Part shown: positions 16,278-24,604 of the stretch, one piece after another | How the letters are laid out: each line of letters opens with the position of its first letter | Position numbering within the stretch: the first letter of the stretch is position 1 | The notes under the pieces: generated by a model | What the model was told of the DNA's origin: nothing | Database searches by the model: none | What the model saw: only the letters and a program-made list of their open reading frames with translations | Translations under genes and position numbers: made by a program | Assembly (NCBI GenBank): GCA_008363385.1 | Contig: RHKY01000011.1 | Location: forward strand, 58,383 to 122,382 | Direction: 5' to 3' | Origin: Acidobacteriota bacterium | GTDB taxonomy: Bacteria > Acidobacteriota > Thermoanaerobaculia > UBA5066 | DNA length: 64,000 bases

Positions 16278-18278
16278 GTGCTCGGCGGCCCCTTCCTGCG
16301 CGACGTGGCGGTCGTCCTCGTCGCCTCCTTCCCGGTCCTCTGGGTCTGCCGGAAGCTGAAGCTCCCGTCGATCGTCGGGTTCCTCCTGACGGGGGTCGCG
16401 ATCGGCCCGCACGCCCTCGGCTGGCTGGAGGAGGCCGAGCGGGTCTCGGTCATCGCCGAGCTGGGCGTCGTCCTGATCCTCTTCTTCGTCGGCCTCCACT
16501 TCCCGCTCGAGAAGCTCCTCACCCTGGGCCGGACCGCCTTCGTCGGCGGCACGCTCCAGCTGGGGCTGACGACCGCGGCCGTGGCGGGCATCGCGGTCCT
16601 CGCCGGCGAGAGGCCCGGGATCGCGGTCTTCTTCGGAATCCTCGTCTCCCTCTCCTCGACGGCGGTCCTCCTGCCGATCCTCTCCGAGCGCGACGAGTCG
16701 ACCGCCCCGTACGCCCGGCGCTTCCTGGCCGTCTCGCTCTACCAGGACCTGGCGGTCATCCCCCTCGTCCTCCTGCTCCCCGCGCTCTCCCCCTCCTCGC
16801 CCGGGGCGCCCGGCCTCGGCTCGGTCCTGGGGCGCGTCGGGCTCGCCCTCCTCGGCGTCGTCGCCCTCGTGGCCGTCGCGCGGACGGTCGCTCCGAGGGT
16901 CCTCGACGCCCTGGCCCGGCTCGGCAGCCGCGAAGGCTTCACAGGCGGGGTGCTCGTCGTCGTCCTGGCGCTGGTGGCGCTGGCCGAGGAGGCGGGGGTC
17001 TCGGCCGCCATGGGGGCCTTCGCCGCCGGGATCGTGCTGGGCGAGAGCGAGCACGTCCACGAGGTGGCCGCCACGCTCGGGCCCTTCCGGGACGTCCTGT
17101 CGAGCCTCTTCTTCGTCTCGATCGGGATGCTCCTCGAGCCGCGGTTCCTCCTCGACGAGCCCCTCCTCGTGGCGGGCGTCACGGCGGCCGTGCTGGTGCT
17201 GAAGGCGTTCTTCGCGGGCCTGGCGCTCCGGGCCTCCGGGGCCACGCACCGGGTCGCGTTCCGGGCCGCGCTGGCCCTCTCGACGGTCGGCGAGTTCTCC
17301 TTCGTCCTGGCGCAGGCGGGCCGGCCGCTCGGCCTCCTGACGCCGTCCGACCAGCAGGTCTTCGTCGCGGTGGCCGTCCTGACGATGGCGCTGGCGCCCC
17401 TCCTCGTCTTCCTCGGCTCCGCGCTGGCCCCGCGGTTCCCCGAGCCGGTCGGCGAGGCCCCGCGCGAGGAGGCCGAGGAGAAGAAGCCCCTCCGCCGGCA
17501 CGTCGTCGTCGTTGGGTACGGCCTGTCGGGACGGAGCGTGGCGCGGACGCTCCTGGAGACCGGCGTCGGGCACCTCGTCGTCGAGGCCGACCCGGACCGC
17601 GCCTCGCTCGCCCGGCACGACGGCGTCAGGGTCATCCGGGCCGACGCGACGGGGGCCGAGTGGCTGGAGGTCGCCGGCGTCGAGCAGTCCCTCGGGGTCG
17701 TCGTCACGATCCCGGAGCCCGACGCGGCCCGTCAGGTCCTCCTGGCCTGCCGCAAGAGGGGCCCCGACGCGCGCCTCATCGTCCGGACGCGCTACCTCTC
17801 GGAGGTCGACGCCCTCCGGAAGGCCGGGGCCGACGAGGTGATCCCGGAGGAGTTCGAGACCTCCATCGAGATCGTCGCGCGGGTCCTCAGGCTCCTCCAC
17901 GTCCCCGGCAACGTGGTCGCCGCCCAGATCCGGCTCCTGCGCGACGAGACCTACCGCCGCCTGCGCGACCCCGAGGCTCGCGTGGTGCCGGGGCGAAGGC
18001 TCTCGGCGATCATGGCGGCGGGGACGACGGAGCTCTTCCTCGTCCTCCCCGACACGGCGGCCGACGGGGTGGCGCTCTCGGACCTGAGGCTGGAGGCGGA
18101 CCACGTGGCGGTCCCGGCCGTCCTGCGGGACGGCCAGCCGTACGCCCCGGCGCCGCCGGACCTGGTCGTCGCGAGCGGGGACACGCTCCTGCTCGTCGGG
18201 GCCCACGAGGACCTCGCCCACGCCGTCGCCCGGCTGGAGAGGCCGAAGGAGGGTGCCGCGCCTACGGCGCCTTCGTGA
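16278..18278 (+). CDS. KefB-type cation:proton antiporter with TrkA-N and TrkA-C domains
   Basis: The first 390 or so residues are a Na+/H+-exchanger-type (CPA2) membrane domain with about twelve helices and motifs such as GFLLTGVAIGPHALG and L-F-F-V-G-L. A cytoplasmic RCK/TrkA-N domain (VVVVGYGLSGRSVA near residue 410) follows, then a TrkA-C ligand domain near the end. This order is that of KefB/KefC and related K+ efflux systems, so it likely exchanges K+ (or Na+) for protons under nucleotide control. It is 666 residues, full length for the family. GTG 16278 follows TATACT by 6 bases. It overlaps the convergent CpeT-like gene by 17 bases. Confidence 0.92.
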   Translation: MLGGPFLRDVAVVLVASFPVLWVCRKLKLPSIVGFLLTGVAIGPHALGWLEEAERVSVIAELGVVLILFFVGLHFPLEKLLTLGRTAFVGGTLQLGLTTAAVAGIAVLAGERPGIAVFFGILVSLSSTAVLLPILSERDESTAPYARRFLAVSLYQDLAVIPLVLLLPALSPSSPGAPGLGSVLGRVGLALLGVVALVAVARTVAPRVLDALARLGSREGFTGGVLVVVLALVALAEEAGVSAAMGAFAAGIVLGESEHVHEVAATLGPFRDVLSSLFFVSIGMLLEPRFLLDEPLLVAGVTAAVLVLKAFFAGLALRASGATHRVAFRAALALSTVGEFSFVLAQAGRPLGLLTPSDQQVFVAVAVLTMALAPLLVFLGSALAPRFPEPVGEAPREEAEEKKPLRRHVVVVGYGLSGRSVARTLLETGVGHLVVEADPDRASLARHDGVRVIRADATGAEWLEVAGVEQSLGVVVTIPEPDAARQVLLACRKRGPDARLIVRTRYLSEVDALRKAGADEVIPEEFETSIEIVARVLRLLHVPGNVVAAQIRLLRDETYRRLRDPEARVVPGRRLSAIMAAGTTELFLVLPDTAADGVALSDLRLEADHVAVPAVLRDGQPYAPAPPDLVVASGDTLLLVGAHEDLAHAVARLERPKEGAAPTAPS

Positions 18279-18966
18279 CGGGCGCGCTTCCCCGCTTCAC
18301 GAAGACGTGCCCGACGTTCCCCGGGGGCGGCCCCCACTTCTGGACGCCGGCGTCGTCGAAGCCGACGTCGAGGCTCGTGATCGAGGAGGGGGTCATCTTC
18401 ACGAGCGAGACCGCCCGCGTGGCGCCTCGCCAGGCCGTGCGGCACGTGCCGCCGAGCCCGGCCGCCCCTTCGTACAGCTCGCCGGAGGCGCGGGCCCAGA
18501 CCAGGTCGCACCCCTCCTCGGGGAGGGCCTGGTCCGCGGCGAGGGCCTTCAGCTTCGAGGGGTCGGCCGCGGCGCCGGCGAAGGGAGCCGGGTCCTTCAG
18601 CCGGTGGATCCGGTTCACGAGCGCGCCGTCCCGCCGGAAGAGGAGGTAGACGCGCTGGCGGTACGGCCTGTCGAGGGCGTCGGCGGAGGCCTGCTCGACG
18701 TAGAAGGCCCGTTCGTTCGTCCCGGCCGTGAGGCCCGGGAGGTCCAGGGGGAGGATCTGCATCACCGCCCGCACGTGGCGGTACGGGGCCTTCGCCGCCT
18801 CGTCGCGCGCGACCTGGTCGAACGTGTCGAAGGTCCCCGTCATCCACGAGGCGAGCGTCTCCGCCTCGGCGTCTGGGGCAGGGGGCGCCGGGGCCGGCGG
18901 CTCCGTGGCGACGGCCCGGGCGGCCAGGAGCGGGAAGACGAGGAGGGCGAGCGGCCGGAGCCTCAC
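18262..18966 (-). CDS. Exported CpeT/CpcT-like protein
   Basis: This 234-residue protein has a signal peptide (about 1-20) and a domain matching the CpcT/CpeT family: the L-x-S-W-M-T-G-T-F-x-x-x-x-Q block, the R-x-Y-L-x-x-R segment, and a C-D-L-V-W and G-T-C-R pair. In cyanobacteria CpcT attaches bilin to phycocyanin, but members in non-photosynthetic bacteria have no known job, and nothing here suggests phycobilins. The start is GTG 18966, overlapping the stop of the upstream gene as GTGA, so translation is probably coupled. Cysteines at C-D-L-V and G-T-C-R may form a disulfide in the periplasm. Confidence 0.78.
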   Translation of the reverse strand: MRLRPLALLVFPLLAARAVATEPPAPAPPAPDAEAETLASWMTGTFDTFDQVARDEAAKAPYRHVRAVMQILPLDLPGLTAGTNERAFYVEQASADALDRPYRQRVYLLFRRDGALVNRIHRLKDPAPFAGAAADPSKLKALAADQALPEEGCDLVWARASGELYEGAAGLGGTCRTAWRGATRAVSLVKMTPSSITSLDVGFDDAGVQKWGPPPGNVGHVFVKRGSAPVTKAP

Positions 18967-19373
18967 CTCGCCAGGTCCTCGACGGCCTCGGAAAGGGCCG
19001 CCAGGGCCTTCCTCGTCTTCTCGACGAGCGGCTTCTTCGGTCCCCTCTCGACCCACTCCTCGAGGAGCCCCACCAGCTCCCGCGCCATCCGCGCGGCCTC
19101 GCGAGCCCTGTCCTCCGGGGTCGAGCCGCCGGCCGACGGCTTCCGCCGCGTCTTCTCCAGCTCCTCGGCCCCCCAGGGCGTCAGGAAGACGTGGTCGGTC
19201 TTCGGGGCGTCGGCGATCCACCCCTCGTGCAGGAGGTGGGAGAGGATCATCTCCCGGTTCCCGATCAGCTTCAGCTTCCGCAGCACCTCGACCACGTGGA
19301 CGAGCTGCCCGGTCCTGCCGCCGCACGCCTCGTGGATCCCCTCGAGAACCTGGTGGTAGACGTCGAGAGCCAT
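18963..19373 (-). CDS. Small mostly helical cytoplasmic protein, unknown function
   Basis: This 136-residue protein has no signal peptide. The first 75 residues look like a winged-helix-type unit (L-V-H-V-V-E-V-L-R-K-L, then I-L-S-H-L-L-H-E-G-W-I). The rest is a charged helical tail rich in E, K and R that could be a coiled coil. It might be a regulator or adaptor; I do not recognise the family. ATG 19373 has GGAGGA about 10 bases upstream. It is translationally coupled (GTGA overlap) to the CpeT-like gene. Confidence 0.7.
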   Translation of the reverse strand: MALDVYHQVLEGIHEACGGRTGQLVHVVEVLRKLKLIGNREMILSHLLHEGWIADAPKTDHVFLTPWGAEELEKTRRKPSAGGSTPEDRAREAARMARELVGLLEEWVERGPKKPLVEKTRKALAALSEAVEDLAR

Positions 19374-19443
19374 CTGTGTCCTCCCCGATGCGCCGAGTTT
19401 CCCTCGGCCCGGCCGATCGCGCGAGGGGGCGCCGGCGTCTCCC

Positions 19444-21855
19444 TCAGACGGCGAACCCCAGGAGCGTCGCCAGCGCCCGCTGCTCCTCGGTGAGCCCCCC
19501 GGCCGAGACGAGCGGCCAGAGCGCCTCCTGCGCCCTCTCCAGGCCGACGGAGACCCCGAGCGTCTCGGCCAGGACGAGGAGGGTGGCCACGGCCTCGGCC
19601 GTCCGGGGGCCGGGGTCCGAGACGTGCTCGTCGACGGCCGAGAGGACCCTCGCCTCGAAGGCCTCCCTCACGCGCCGGCGCCGGATCGTCACCCCCAGCC
19701 GGTCGGCCTGCTCGGCCACGGCGATCGCCTCGGCGTACGCCGCCGGGTCCGTGGACCCGTCCTGCCGCAGGACCTCGTCCTCGTACCGCCGCGCCAGCGC
19801 GAACTCGGCCGCCGTCCTCAGGGCCGGGGGCAGCTCGAAGCCCCCCTTGCGGAGGAGCTCGATGATCCGCCGGTTGTCGTCGTAAAGGCGCCCGAACTGC
19901 TCCGAGACGCCACGGTCCAGGTCGCCGAAGACCGTCTCGAACAGGAGGGCGCGCCCCTCGGGGAGGACCTGCTCGACGCCGAACTCCTCGGCGCCGAAGT
20001 CCTCGGCGACCCTCCGGAGGACGGCCGGGAGCGAGGCGGACCGCCAGTCGTCGCCGAGCCGGTCGGTCATCCGGTCGTACGCGCGGTTCCCCGGGAAGCC
20101 GCGGACGGCGCAGTAGAAGTCGACCCCCCCGAGGTGGACGGCCGCGGTGGCGAAGTCGTACCGGCGCGTGGTGGCCACCTCCTCCAGCTCCACGCGCGCC
20201 GTGGCCAGCTTCAGCCGCCCCTCCTCGTGCCGGGAGAGCCGCGAGAGGACGAAGCGGTACCCCGCCAGGTCGCCCGTGACCGGGTGGTGGTCGACGAGCT
20301 TGGCGAAGGAGAGGTGCGCGGCGACCCCCTGCGGGGCCACCCGGCAGGCCACCACCGTCCGCCGGAAGAGGTCCGCCCCGTTCCCCTCCCCCGGCCGGTT
20401 GCTGCGGGCCTGGGCCAGGACGTCCAGGAGGCCCTCCTCGGGCGACCCGGCGCCCAGGGCCTTCAGCTCCTCGACGAGGCGTCCCGCGTACTTCAGGACC
20501 TGCACCGTCTCGATCCCGGCCAGGTCGTTGAAGAACCAGCCGCAGCTCGTGTACATGAGCATCGCGTGCCGCTGCGACTCGAGGAGGAGGAGGGCGCGGG
20601 CGCGGGCGGCCGTGTCCAGCTTCCGCCCCGCCTGAGCCTCCAGGAAGCGCGCGGCGGGCGCCGACGGCTCCAGGACCCTCTCGACGTAGGCGTCCCGCGC
20701 GGCCCACGGGTCGTCGAAGAAGTCGCGGGCGGCCTCGTCGAAGAAGGCGGCGGCGCCGTCGCGGAGGAGGTCGAACGCCGTGCGGAGCGGCTCCCGCCAG
20801 GCCTGGCTCCACCCCTCGCGCCCTCCCGTCTGGCAGCCGCAGTCGCGGCGCCAGCGCCCCACACCGTGGGCGCAGCTCCAGGAGGTGCCCTCCCCGTCGG
20901 GGCCGGGCCGGATCTCGGCCTCCATCGCCGGGGGGAAGTGGTCCAGGAACTCCCCGTAGTTGGTCCGCCAGAAGCCGCGCGCCGGGGCCTCCACGTCGAG
21001 CGCGTAGGCCAGGCACCGGTCCCCGAACTTGAAGTGGTGCCCGTACGTCTCGCCGTCGGTGGCCACGTGGACGACCCGCCCCGGGCCACGAGAGGCGGCG
21101 GCGAACCGGCCCACGAGCCCCTCGCTGGAGGAGAGGGCCCCCTCGAAGGCGATCGAGCGGGCGATGGGCCCGTCGTAGAAGAAGAGGGCGATCGAGCGCC
21201 CCGACCCGTCGCGCGAGAGCCAGCGGTAGGCCTGCGTCGGGTCGACCGAGCCGTCGGAGACGTCCCGCCAGGAGTCGGGGCCGCCGCCGAGCGGGCGGAC
21301 GCGCTGGGCCTGCTGGGGCGCCAGGATCACGAACCGCATCCCGGCGTCCACGAGGATCTCCAGGGTGGCGTCGTCGCAGGCGGTCTCCGGCAGCCAGATC
21401 GCCTCGGCCTCGCGGCCGAAGCGGCGGCGGAAGTCGGCGAGCCCCCAGAGGACCTGCGTCCGCCGGTCGCGGGCGTTCATGAGCGGCAGGATCGCGTGGT
21501 TGTAGGCCTGGGCGATCGCGTTGCCGTGCCCGCCGTGCTCGCTCACGCTCCTCCGGTCGGCCTCGACGATCCGCTCGTGCGTCCGCGGGTGGTGCCGCTC
21601 GAGCCAGGCCATGAGCGTCGGGCCGACGTTGAAGCTCGTCCGGGCGTAGTTGTCGACGATCCTCCCCACGCGCCCCCACTGGTCCACCACCCGCGCCCAC
21701 GCGTTGGGCAGGTAGCACTCGGCGTGGATCCGCTCGTTCCAGTTCTCGTACGGGGCGGCCGAGGGCTCCCGGTCGACGGCGCCGGTCCAGGGGTTCTCGC
21801 GGGGCGGCTGGTAGAAGTGGCCGTGGACGACGAGCGCGGGCCGGTCCGGATGCAC
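19444..21855 (-). CDS. GH57 glycoside hydrolase with DUF3536 (alpha-amylase/alpha-mannosidase type)
   Basis: This 803-residue protein opens with the GH57 signature H-G-H-F-Y-Q-P-P-R-E-N-P-W. It has the nucleophile motif near W-L-P-E-T-A-C-D (Glu) and a likely acid/base Asp in ATDGETYGHH. The C-terminal half matches DUF3536, often attached to GH57 domains. Family members act on alpha-1,4-glucans or related alpha-glycans by a retaining mechanism; the exact substrate is unknown. There is no signal peptide, so it acts in the cytoplasm, perhaps on glycogen or maltodextrin together with the GH57/DUF1957 enzyme at 27.9 kb. GTG 21855 is chosen because GGAGGAGG lies 4-5 bases upstream and the GH57 motif begins right after. 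Confidence 0.92.
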   Translation of the reverse strand: MHPDRPALVVHGHFYQPPRENPWTGAVDREPSAAPYENWNERIHAECYLPNAWARVVDQWGRVGRIVDNYARTSFNVGPTLMAWLERHHPRTHERIVEADRRSVSEHGGHGNAIAQAYNHAILPLMNARDRRTQVLWGLADFRRRFGREAEAIWLPETACDDATLEILVDAGMRFVILAPQQAQRVRPLGGGPDSWRDVSDGSVDPTQAYRWLSRDGSGRSIALFFYDGPIARSIAFEGALSSSEGLVGRFAAASRGPGRVVHVATDGETYGHHFKFGDRCLAYALDVEAPARGFWRTNYGEFLDHFPPAMEAEIRPGPDGEGTSWSCAHGVGRWRRDCGCQTGGREGWSQAWREPLRTAFDLLRDGAAAFFDEAARDFFDDPWAARDAYVERVLEPSAPAARFLEAQAGRKLDTAARARALLLLESQRHAMLMYTSCGWFFNDLAGIETVQVLKYAGRLVEELKALGAGSPEEGLLDVLAQARSNRPGEGNGADLFRRTVVACRVAPQGVAAHLSFAKLVDHHPVTGDLAGYRFVLSRLSRHEEGRLKLATARVELEEVATTRRYDFATAAVHLGGVDFYCAVRGFPGNRAYDRMTDRLGDDWRSASLPAVLRRVAEDFGAEEFGVEQVLPEGRALLFETVFGDLDRGVSEQFGRLYDDNRRIIELLRKGGFELPPALRTAAEFALARRYEDEVLRQDGSTDPAAYAEAIAVAEQADRLGVTIRRRRVREAFEARVLSAVDEHVSDPGPRTAEAVATLLVLAETLGVSVGLERAQEALWPLVSAGGLTEEQRALATLLGFAV

Positions 21856-21961
21856 GCAACCTCCTCCGCAGGGACGCCCCGTTATCCGCTCCGCCCCGCG
21901 GGGCGTCAAGCCGGAAGGCGCCCGCCCCGGGAGGCCCCTTGGCGCCGAGGGCCTCCGCGCG

Positions 21962-21967
21962 GAGAAT
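21962..21967 (+). promoter_or_regulatory. Putative -10 element for spinster-type MFS
   Basis: GAGAAT with 10 bases to the ATG at 21978; same pattern as at 8243-8248. Confidence 0.38.
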
Positions 21968-21977
21968 CGGCGCGCCC

Positions 21978-23267
21978 ATGACCGGACCGAATCCCCCTGC
22001 GGGCGGCCTCCCCGCCCCGCTCGACCGGCGCCTGGCCGCCCGGGCGCTCGCGGTCCTGACGCTCGTCAACCTCTTCAACTACCTCGACCGGTTCGTGGTC
22101 TCGGCCCTCGTCGAGAGCCTGAAGGCGTCGGACCTGCGGCTGACCGACGCGCAGGCGGGGTCGCTGATGACGGGCTTCGTCGTCGTCTACATGGCGACCT
22201 CCCCGCTCTTCGGCACGCTCGGGGACCGGAAGTCCCGCCCCCGCCTGATCGCCCTGGGGGTCGCGATCTGGAGCGTGGCGACGGCGCTCGCCGGCCGGGC
22301 GACGAGCTACCTGGGGCTCTTCGTCTCGCGGGCGGCGGTCGGGATCGGGGAGGCGGCCTACGGGACGATCTCGCCGAGCCTGCTGGCCGACTGCTACCCC
22401 AAGAGCCAGCGGGGACGGGTCTTCGCCGTCTTCTTCAGCGCGATCCCGATCGGGTCGGCCCTGGGCTACGTCCTCGGCGGCTGGGCGGACCAGCGGTTCG
22501 GATGGCGGGCCGCCTTCTACGTCGCGGGGCTCCCGGGCCTCGCCCTCGCGCTCCTCTGCCTCTTCCTCCCGGACCCGCCGCGCGGGGCCCAGGACGGCGA
22601 GGAATCCGCCGCCCACGCCGGAGGCCCCGCGCCGCGCGTCCTCGCGGCCTACCGGGACCTCCTCCGCAACGCCCCCTTCGCCCTGACCGTCCTCGGCTAC
22701 GCGGCCTACACCTTCGCCATCGGCGGGATGGCGTTCTGGATGCCGTCGTTCCTGGAGCGCGTCCGGGGCCTCCCCCAGTCGGAGGCGACGGTCACGTTCG
22801 GCGGGATCGTCGTCGTCACCGGGTTCGTCGGGACGTTCGCGGGCGGCTGGCTCGGCGACTTCTTCCTGAGGCGGACGCCCGAGGCCTACCTCTGGGTCTC
22901 CGGCGTCGCCACGCTCCTGGCCGTGCCGTTCGCCGTGGTGGCGCTGGTGGCCCCGGCCAAGTCCGTCTTCCTGCCGGCCGTGATCGTGGCCGAGCTCCTG
23001 ATGTTCGTCTCGACCGGGCCGGTGAACTCGGCGATCGTCAACGTCGTGGCGCCGACCGAGCGGGCCACCGCGGTCGCGCTCTCGATCCTCGTGATGCACC
23101 TCCTCGGCGACGTCCCCTCTCCCCCCCTGATCGGCGCCCTCTCCGACGCCACGTCGCTCGGCACCGCGGTCCTCCTCGTCCCCGTGGCGATCCTCGTCGC
23201 GGGGCTGATCTGGACCGGGGCCGCCCTGCGCGGCGAGCGGCACGCCCGCGCCGCCACGCGCGCGTGA
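21978..23267 (+). CDS. Spinster-type MFS transporter
   Basis: This 429-residue protein has about twelve helices. The spinster-like blocks are L-V-N-L-F-N-Y-L-D-R (helix 1), loop G-T-L-G-D-R-K-S-R, and R-A-A-V-G-I-G-E-A-A-Y-G-T-I-S-P in helix 4. The spinster family in eukaryotes moves sphingosine-1-phosphate or lysophospholipids; bacterial members have mixed or unknown lipophilic substrates. It overlaps the next gene, a PlsC-like acyltransferase, by GTGA, so the pair is co-translated. That makes lipid or lysolipid transport a reasonable inference. ATG 21978 lies 10 bases after GAGAAT, which decided the start over an upstream ATG at 21939. Confidence 0.88.
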   Translation: MTGPNPPAGGLPAPLDRRLAARALAVLTLVNLFNYLDRFVVSALVESLKASDLRLTDAQAGSLMTGFVVVYMATSPLFGTLGDRKSRPRLIALGVAIWSVATALAGRATSYLGLFVSRAAVGIGEAAYGTISPSLLADCYPKSQRGRVFAVFFSAIPIGSALGYVLGGWADQRFGWRAAFYVAGLPGLALALLCLFLPDPPRGAQDGEESAAHAGGPAPRVLAAYRDLLRNAPFALTVLGYAAYTFAIGGMAFWMPSFLERVRGLPQSEATVTFGGIVVVTGFVGTFAGGWLGDFFLRRTPEAYLWVSGVATLLAVPFAVVALVAPAKSVFLPAVIVAELLMFVSTGPVNSAIVNVVAPTERATAVALSILVMHLLGDVPSPPLIGALSDATSLGTAVLLVPVAILVAGLIWTGAALRGERHARAATRA

Positions 23268-24604
23268 GGGCCCTCCTCGTCCGGCTCTTCCGGGCCGCGG
23301 TCAGGCTCTTCTTCCGGCGCGTCGAGACGTCCGGCCTCGACCGGCTGCCCGCCTCGGGCCCCTCGGTCCTCGTCCTGAACCACCCCAACGGGCTCCTCGA
23401 CCCGCTCCTCGTCCTCTGCGAGGTGCCCCGGAGCGTCTCGTTCCTGGCCAAGGCGCCGCTCTTCCGGATGCCGCTGGTGGGCTTCTTCGTCCGCGCCTTC
23501 GACTCGATCCCGGTCTTCCGGCGGCAGGACGAGGGGAGCGACCCGGCCCGGAACCGCGAGACGTTCGAGAGGGCCCGCGGCGTCCTGGCCTCGGGCGGCG
23601 TCCTGGCCCTCTTCCCCGAGGGGACGTCGCACGACGAGGCGCGGCTGAAGCCCCTGAAGACCGGCGCCGCCCGGATCGCCCTCGGCGCCTCCGCCGCGCT
23701 CGGGGAGGGGTCGCCCCTCCTCGTCGTCCCGATCGGCCTCTTCTTCACCCGGAAATCGGTCTTCCGGAGCGACGCCCTCCTCGTCGTCGGCGAGCCGTTC
23801 CCGGCTCCGCACGTCCCGCTCGAGGAGGAGACGGGCGAGCCCCCGGCCGGGCCCGTCCGCGACCTGACCGGGCGGATCCGCGAGGCGCTCGACGCCGTCA
23901 CGCTCCAGGCCGACGAGCGGGAGGCCCTCGACCTCGCTGCCCGCGCCGAGGAGGTCCTGACGGGCGAGGAGCCGGGGCTCTCCGAGAGCTTCGACCTCCA
24001 GCGGCGGCTCCTCGCGGGGTACGCCGCTCTCCGCGCCCGGCGCCCCGCGGAGACCGCGCGACTCCTGCGCCGGCTCCGGCGCCTCTCGGCGACGCTCGAC
24101 GCAGCCGGCCTCTCGGCCCGCGACCTGTCGCCGGGGAGCTACCGTCCCGCGCGCGTGGCGCTGGCGACGGCGAGGACGGCCGCCCTCGTCCTCCTCCTCC
24201 TGCCGCTCGCGCTTCCGGGCGCGCTCCTCCACGCCCCGGCCTACCACCTCTGCGGCTTCCTCTCGCGGCGGCTCTTCGGCGCCGACGAGGCCGTCGTCGC
24301 CACCGTCAAGCTCGCCGCGGCCCTCCTCCTCTACCCGCTCACCTGGGCCCTGGCGGCGTTCGCCGGGTACCACGCCGCGGGTCCGTGGGCGGCGGCGGCC
24401 CTCCTCCTCCTCCTTCCGGCCTCGGCGCTCGCGGCCCTCGCCGTCCAGGAGCGGCTGGAGGCCTTCGCGGCCGGGGCCCGCGCCTTCGGCCTCCTCGCCC
24501 TCCGGGAGCGCGCCTTCTCCCGGCTCCTCAGCGAGCGGGAGTCGATCCGGGAGGAGATCCTGGCGCTGGCCCGGGAGCTCCCGGGGTCGCCAGCGACGTC
24601 CTGA
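23264..24604 (+). CDS. PlsC-like glycerol-phosphate acyltransferase with C-terminal membrane domain
   Basis: The N-terminal 200 residues of this 446-residue protein form an acyltransferase domain with the NHPNGLLDP catalytic box (His40, Asp46; HX5D spacing as in eukaryotic-type GPATs rather than HX4D). FPEGTSHDE is the phosphate-binding motif. A helical region and three to four hydrophobic segments (about 300-400) follow, unlike the short bacterial PlsC. It likely acylates glycerol-3-phosphate or a lysophospholipid at the inner membrane. The GTG start overlaps the MFS stop (GTGA), suggesting a lipid remodelling pair. Its 3' end overlaps the convergent GT39-like gene by 77 bases. Confidence 0.87.
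   Translation: MRALLVRLFRAAVRLFFRRVETSGLDRLPASGPSVLVLNHPNGLLDPLLVLCEVPRSVSFLAKAPLFRMPLVGFFVRAFDSIPVFRRQDEGSDPARNRETFERARGVLASGGVLALFPEGTSHDEARLKPLKTGAARIALGASAALGEGSPLLVVPIGLFFTRKSVFRSDALLVVGEPFPAPHVPLEEETGEPPAGPVRDLTGRIREALDAVTLQADEREALDLAARAEEVLTGEEPGLSESFDLQRRLLAGYAALRARRPAETARLLRRLRRLSATLDAAGLSARDLSPGSYRPARVALATARTAALVLLLLPLALPGALLHAPAYHLCGFLSRRLFGADEAVVATVKLAAALLLYPLTWALAAFAGYHAAGPWAAAALLLLLPASALAALAVQERLEAFAAGARAFGLLALRERAFSRLLSERESIREEILALARELPGSPATS

Noticed and set aside
18262-18966. Considered evidence for phycobilisome or photosynthesis genes
   Set aside because: Only the CpeT-like domain is seen; the protein is exported and no pigment gene is in the window.
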